A stretch of 31,393 nucleotides of DNA, from the NCBI GenBank assembly GCA_040768845.1, contig JAXGME010000014.1, forward strand, positions 1 to 31,393, in the 5' to 3' direction. This document shows, piece by piece, positions 30,006 to 31,393 of the stretch (positions are counted from its first letter, which is position 1; every line of letters starts with the position of its first letter). The DNA comes from JAEZHK01 sp040768845. GTDB taxonomy: Bacteria > Bacillota > Clostridia > Christensenellales > Aristaeellaceae. A model generated the notes under the pieces. That model was given only the letters and a program-made list of their open reading frames with translations, ran no database searches and was not told the DNA's origin. Made by a program: the position numbers and the translations under genes.

Positions 30006-31393
30006 ATGGAAACTGGCCCCCGCGAAAAATGCATGTACTGCTTTGAACCGCTGGATGGTAAGGGCGAATGCCCCGCCTGCGGCCGGGATCCGCTGGCGCC
30101 CGTATCGCCCAGCCACCTGGCGCCGGGCACGGTGCTGCGCACGCGGTTTCTCGTGGGGCGCGCGCTGGGGCAGGACGCGGGCGGCATCGTCTACGTGGCG
30201 CAGGACCTGAAGACCGGCGCCAAGCTCCGGGTGCGCGAATACTTCCCGCGGGACGCCGCCGAGCGTCAGGCCGACGGTTCCGTCGCCGTGTGCCCCGGCG
30301 CGGAGGCCGCCTTCCAGAAGGGCCTTTCCGAGATGAGCGCCAGCGTGCAGCCCAACGACAGCGCCCGCAAGCGCGTGTTCTTCGAGGATAACGGCACCGG
30401 CTACCTGGTGCAGCGCAAGGCCGGCGCGGCCGAAGCCCCGGCAGAGGCCCTCACCGAGGAAGTCCCGGTGAAAAAAGTCACAAAACAGGCGCTCATCATG
30501 GGCGGCGTGGTGGTGGCGATGGTGATCATCGCGCTGATCGTGGTGATCTCGCTGGGCCGGAACGCGCTGGACGCCACCAATACCCCCCAGAACCCCGACG
30601 ACGTATGGAGCGCACCCACCGAAACCCCCGCGCCCGACGCCAGCCAGACCCCGGACCCGGACGATCTGCCCATCGTGGATACGGACCCCTCCTGGCAGGA
30701 CGCGGAGGGCGGCGAGGACATCGGCGGCGGCTACACCGACGATCAGGACTACGATGGCGACGACACCGTGGACTTCGACGGGCCTACGCCCAAGCCCACG
30801 CCGGTCGTCAACTACCGCAAGGCTTCCGCGTCGCAGATCGAGGATCTGCAGTGGCGGCTGATCGAGCTCCGGTGGCTGGACGACGGCTGGCCCACCGGAA
30901 AATACGACAAGGCCACCGAAAACGCGGTCAAGGCGTTTCAGCGCTACGTGAACGAAAACTTCGGCGCGAAGCTCACCGTGGACGGAACCGCCGGCACCAG
31001 CACCATCCAGTGGCTGTTTGACGCGGACGCGCCCATCAAGCCCAACACCACCCCCATCCCGACGGTGACGCCTGTGCCGACGCCGACGCCGGAGCCCACC
31101 GCCTGGCCGACGCCCACGCCGACGCCGACGCCGGAGCCCACCGCCTGGCCGAACCCCACCGAAACCCCCGCGCCGACGTCGGAGCCGACGCCCACGCCGG
31201 AACCGACGCCCACGCCGACACCGGAACCCACGCCGACGCCGACGCCGGAACCGACGCCCACGCCGGAACCGACGCCCACGCCGGAACCGACGCCCACGCC
31301 GACGCCGGAACCCACGCCGACGCCGACCCCGGAGCCGACGCCCACGCCGACCCCGGAGCCGACGCCGACGCCGACGCCGGAGCCCACGCCCAC
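30006..31393 (+). CDS. Membrane protein: zinc ribbon, kinase N-lobe remnant, TM helix, peptidoglycan-binding-like domain, Pro-Thr-Glu repeat (partial, 3' end outside window)
   Basis: At least 462 residues, open to the window edge. A zinc ribbon (C9, C12, C22, C25) leads into a segment like the N-lobe of clostridial Ser/Thr kinases (~38-140): LAPGTVLRTRFLVGRALG, then VYVAQDLKTG and a REYFPRDAAER element resembling KEYFP, then FFEDNGTGYLV resembling the hinge. The catalytic lysine position looks like arginine (R75 or R77) and the C-lobe is absent. One membrane helix (~161-184), an acidic Pro/Thr linker and a peptidoglycan_binding_1-like domain (~273-338, VKAFQRYVNENFG and DGTAGTSTIQWLF) follow, then PTPTPEP repeats from ~355. 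The start is ATG 30006, five bases after GGAGGGA. It probably has a cytosolic N-terminus and a wall-facing C-terminus. Confidence 0.8.
   Translation, partial: METGPREKCMYCFEPLDGKGECPACGRDPLAPVSPSHLAPGTVLRTRFLVGRALGQDAGGIVYVAQDLKTGAKLRVREYFPRDAAERQADGSVAVCPGAEAAFQKGLSEMSASVQPNDSARKRVFFEDNGTGYLVQRKAGAAEAPAEALTEEVPVKKVTKQALIMGGVVVAMVIIALIVVISLGRNALDATNTPQNPDDVWSAPTETPAPDASQTPDPDDLPIVDTDPSWQDAEGGEDIGGGYTDDQDYDGDDTVDFDGPTPKPTPVVNYRKASASQIEDLQWRLIELRWLDDGWPTGKYDKATENAVKAFQRYVNENFGAKLTVDGTAGTSTIQWLFDADAPIKPNTTPIPTVTPVPTPTPEPTAWPTPTPTPTPEPTAWPNPTETPAPTSEPTPTPEPTPTPTPEPTPTPTPEPTPTPEPTPTPEPTPTPTPEPTPTPTPEPTPTPTPEPTPTPTPEPTP
31069..31393 (+). repeat. Tandem low-complexity repeat encoding Pro-Thr-Pro-Glu units
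   Basis: Alternating CCGACG and CCCACG hexamers with CCGGAA/CCGGAG insertions repeat without break to the window edge and encode PTPTPEPTP. Two early copies of a 30-base-class unit (PTPTPEPTAWP) are at ~31078-31150. The tract is in frame with the gene that starts at 30006 and looks like a cell-wall-spanning stalk. Copy number may vary by slippage or be mis-assembled. Confidence 0.85.

Noticed and set aside
30944..31393. Minus-strand Gly-Val-rich repetitive frame
   Set aside because: It is the complement of the Pro-Thr-Glu repeat in the real plus-strand gene.

Overview
The window looks like a chromosomal segment, around the replication origin, of a G+C-rich (roughly two-thirds G+C by eye) anaerobic Bacillota/Clostridia-type bacterium. 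This rests on DnaA and DnaN next to AT-rich DNA with DnaA boxes, Soj/Spo0J-type ParA/ParB, RNase Y, a DUF951 protein, several small signal peptidases, ferredoxin-linked 2-oxoacid oxidoreductase genes, strong AGGAGG-type ribosome sites and many GTG/TTG starts. A Christensenellales-like lineage is possible but is only a guess.

Layout. Bases 1-1457 are the right end of an integrative element: a partial ORF and a tyrosine integrase, abutting the 3' end of tRNA-Arg(ACG) at 1458-1534. A minus-strand pair follows (PatB/MalY-type PLP enzyme, then a DEDDh exonuclease, GTGA overlap). Bases 3537-9153 are plus strand: RNase Y, an unusual run of hairpins (5238-5490), parA, parB, an Lrp-family regulator and an aminotransferase. 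Bases 9332-18287 are all minus strand: dnaA, dnaN, mnmE, then a probable operon of a four-subunit 2-oxoacid:ferredoxin oxidoreductase, a DUF951 protein and three signal peptidase I homologues. The non-coding region 18288-18766 is the probable origin. To its right nearly everything is plus strand: glnS, a MATE transporter, an aminotransferase, an SPFH protein, a candidate structured RNA, a MutS2-like ATPase without Smr domain, a ClC transporter, a HAD-thymidylate kinase fusion and an unfinished membrane protein with a zinc ribbon, kinase-like remnant, peptidoglycan-binding-like domain and long Pro-Thr-Glu repeat. One small minus-strand gene (DUF6132-like, 24532-24699) was found by direct reading.

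Gene orientation diverges from 18288-18766, as expected if both flanks are leading-strand coded; rny-parA-parB-lrp-aminotransferase run against that direction. The housekeeping content covers replication and segregation (DnaA, DnaN, ParA, ParB), tRNA biology (MnmE, GlnRS), RNA decay (RNase Y), protein export (signal peptidases) and anaerobic ferredoxin metabolism.

Most notable: a signal peptidase paralogue in which both catalytic residues are replaced (Ser to Ala, Lys to Arg); the HAD-thymidylate kinase fusion; the truncated kinase-like/peptidoglycan-binding protein; a promoter-hairpin-terminator unit upstream of the MutS2-like gene; and the seven-hairpin intergenic block after RNase Y. All function calls come from reading motifs, without database searches.
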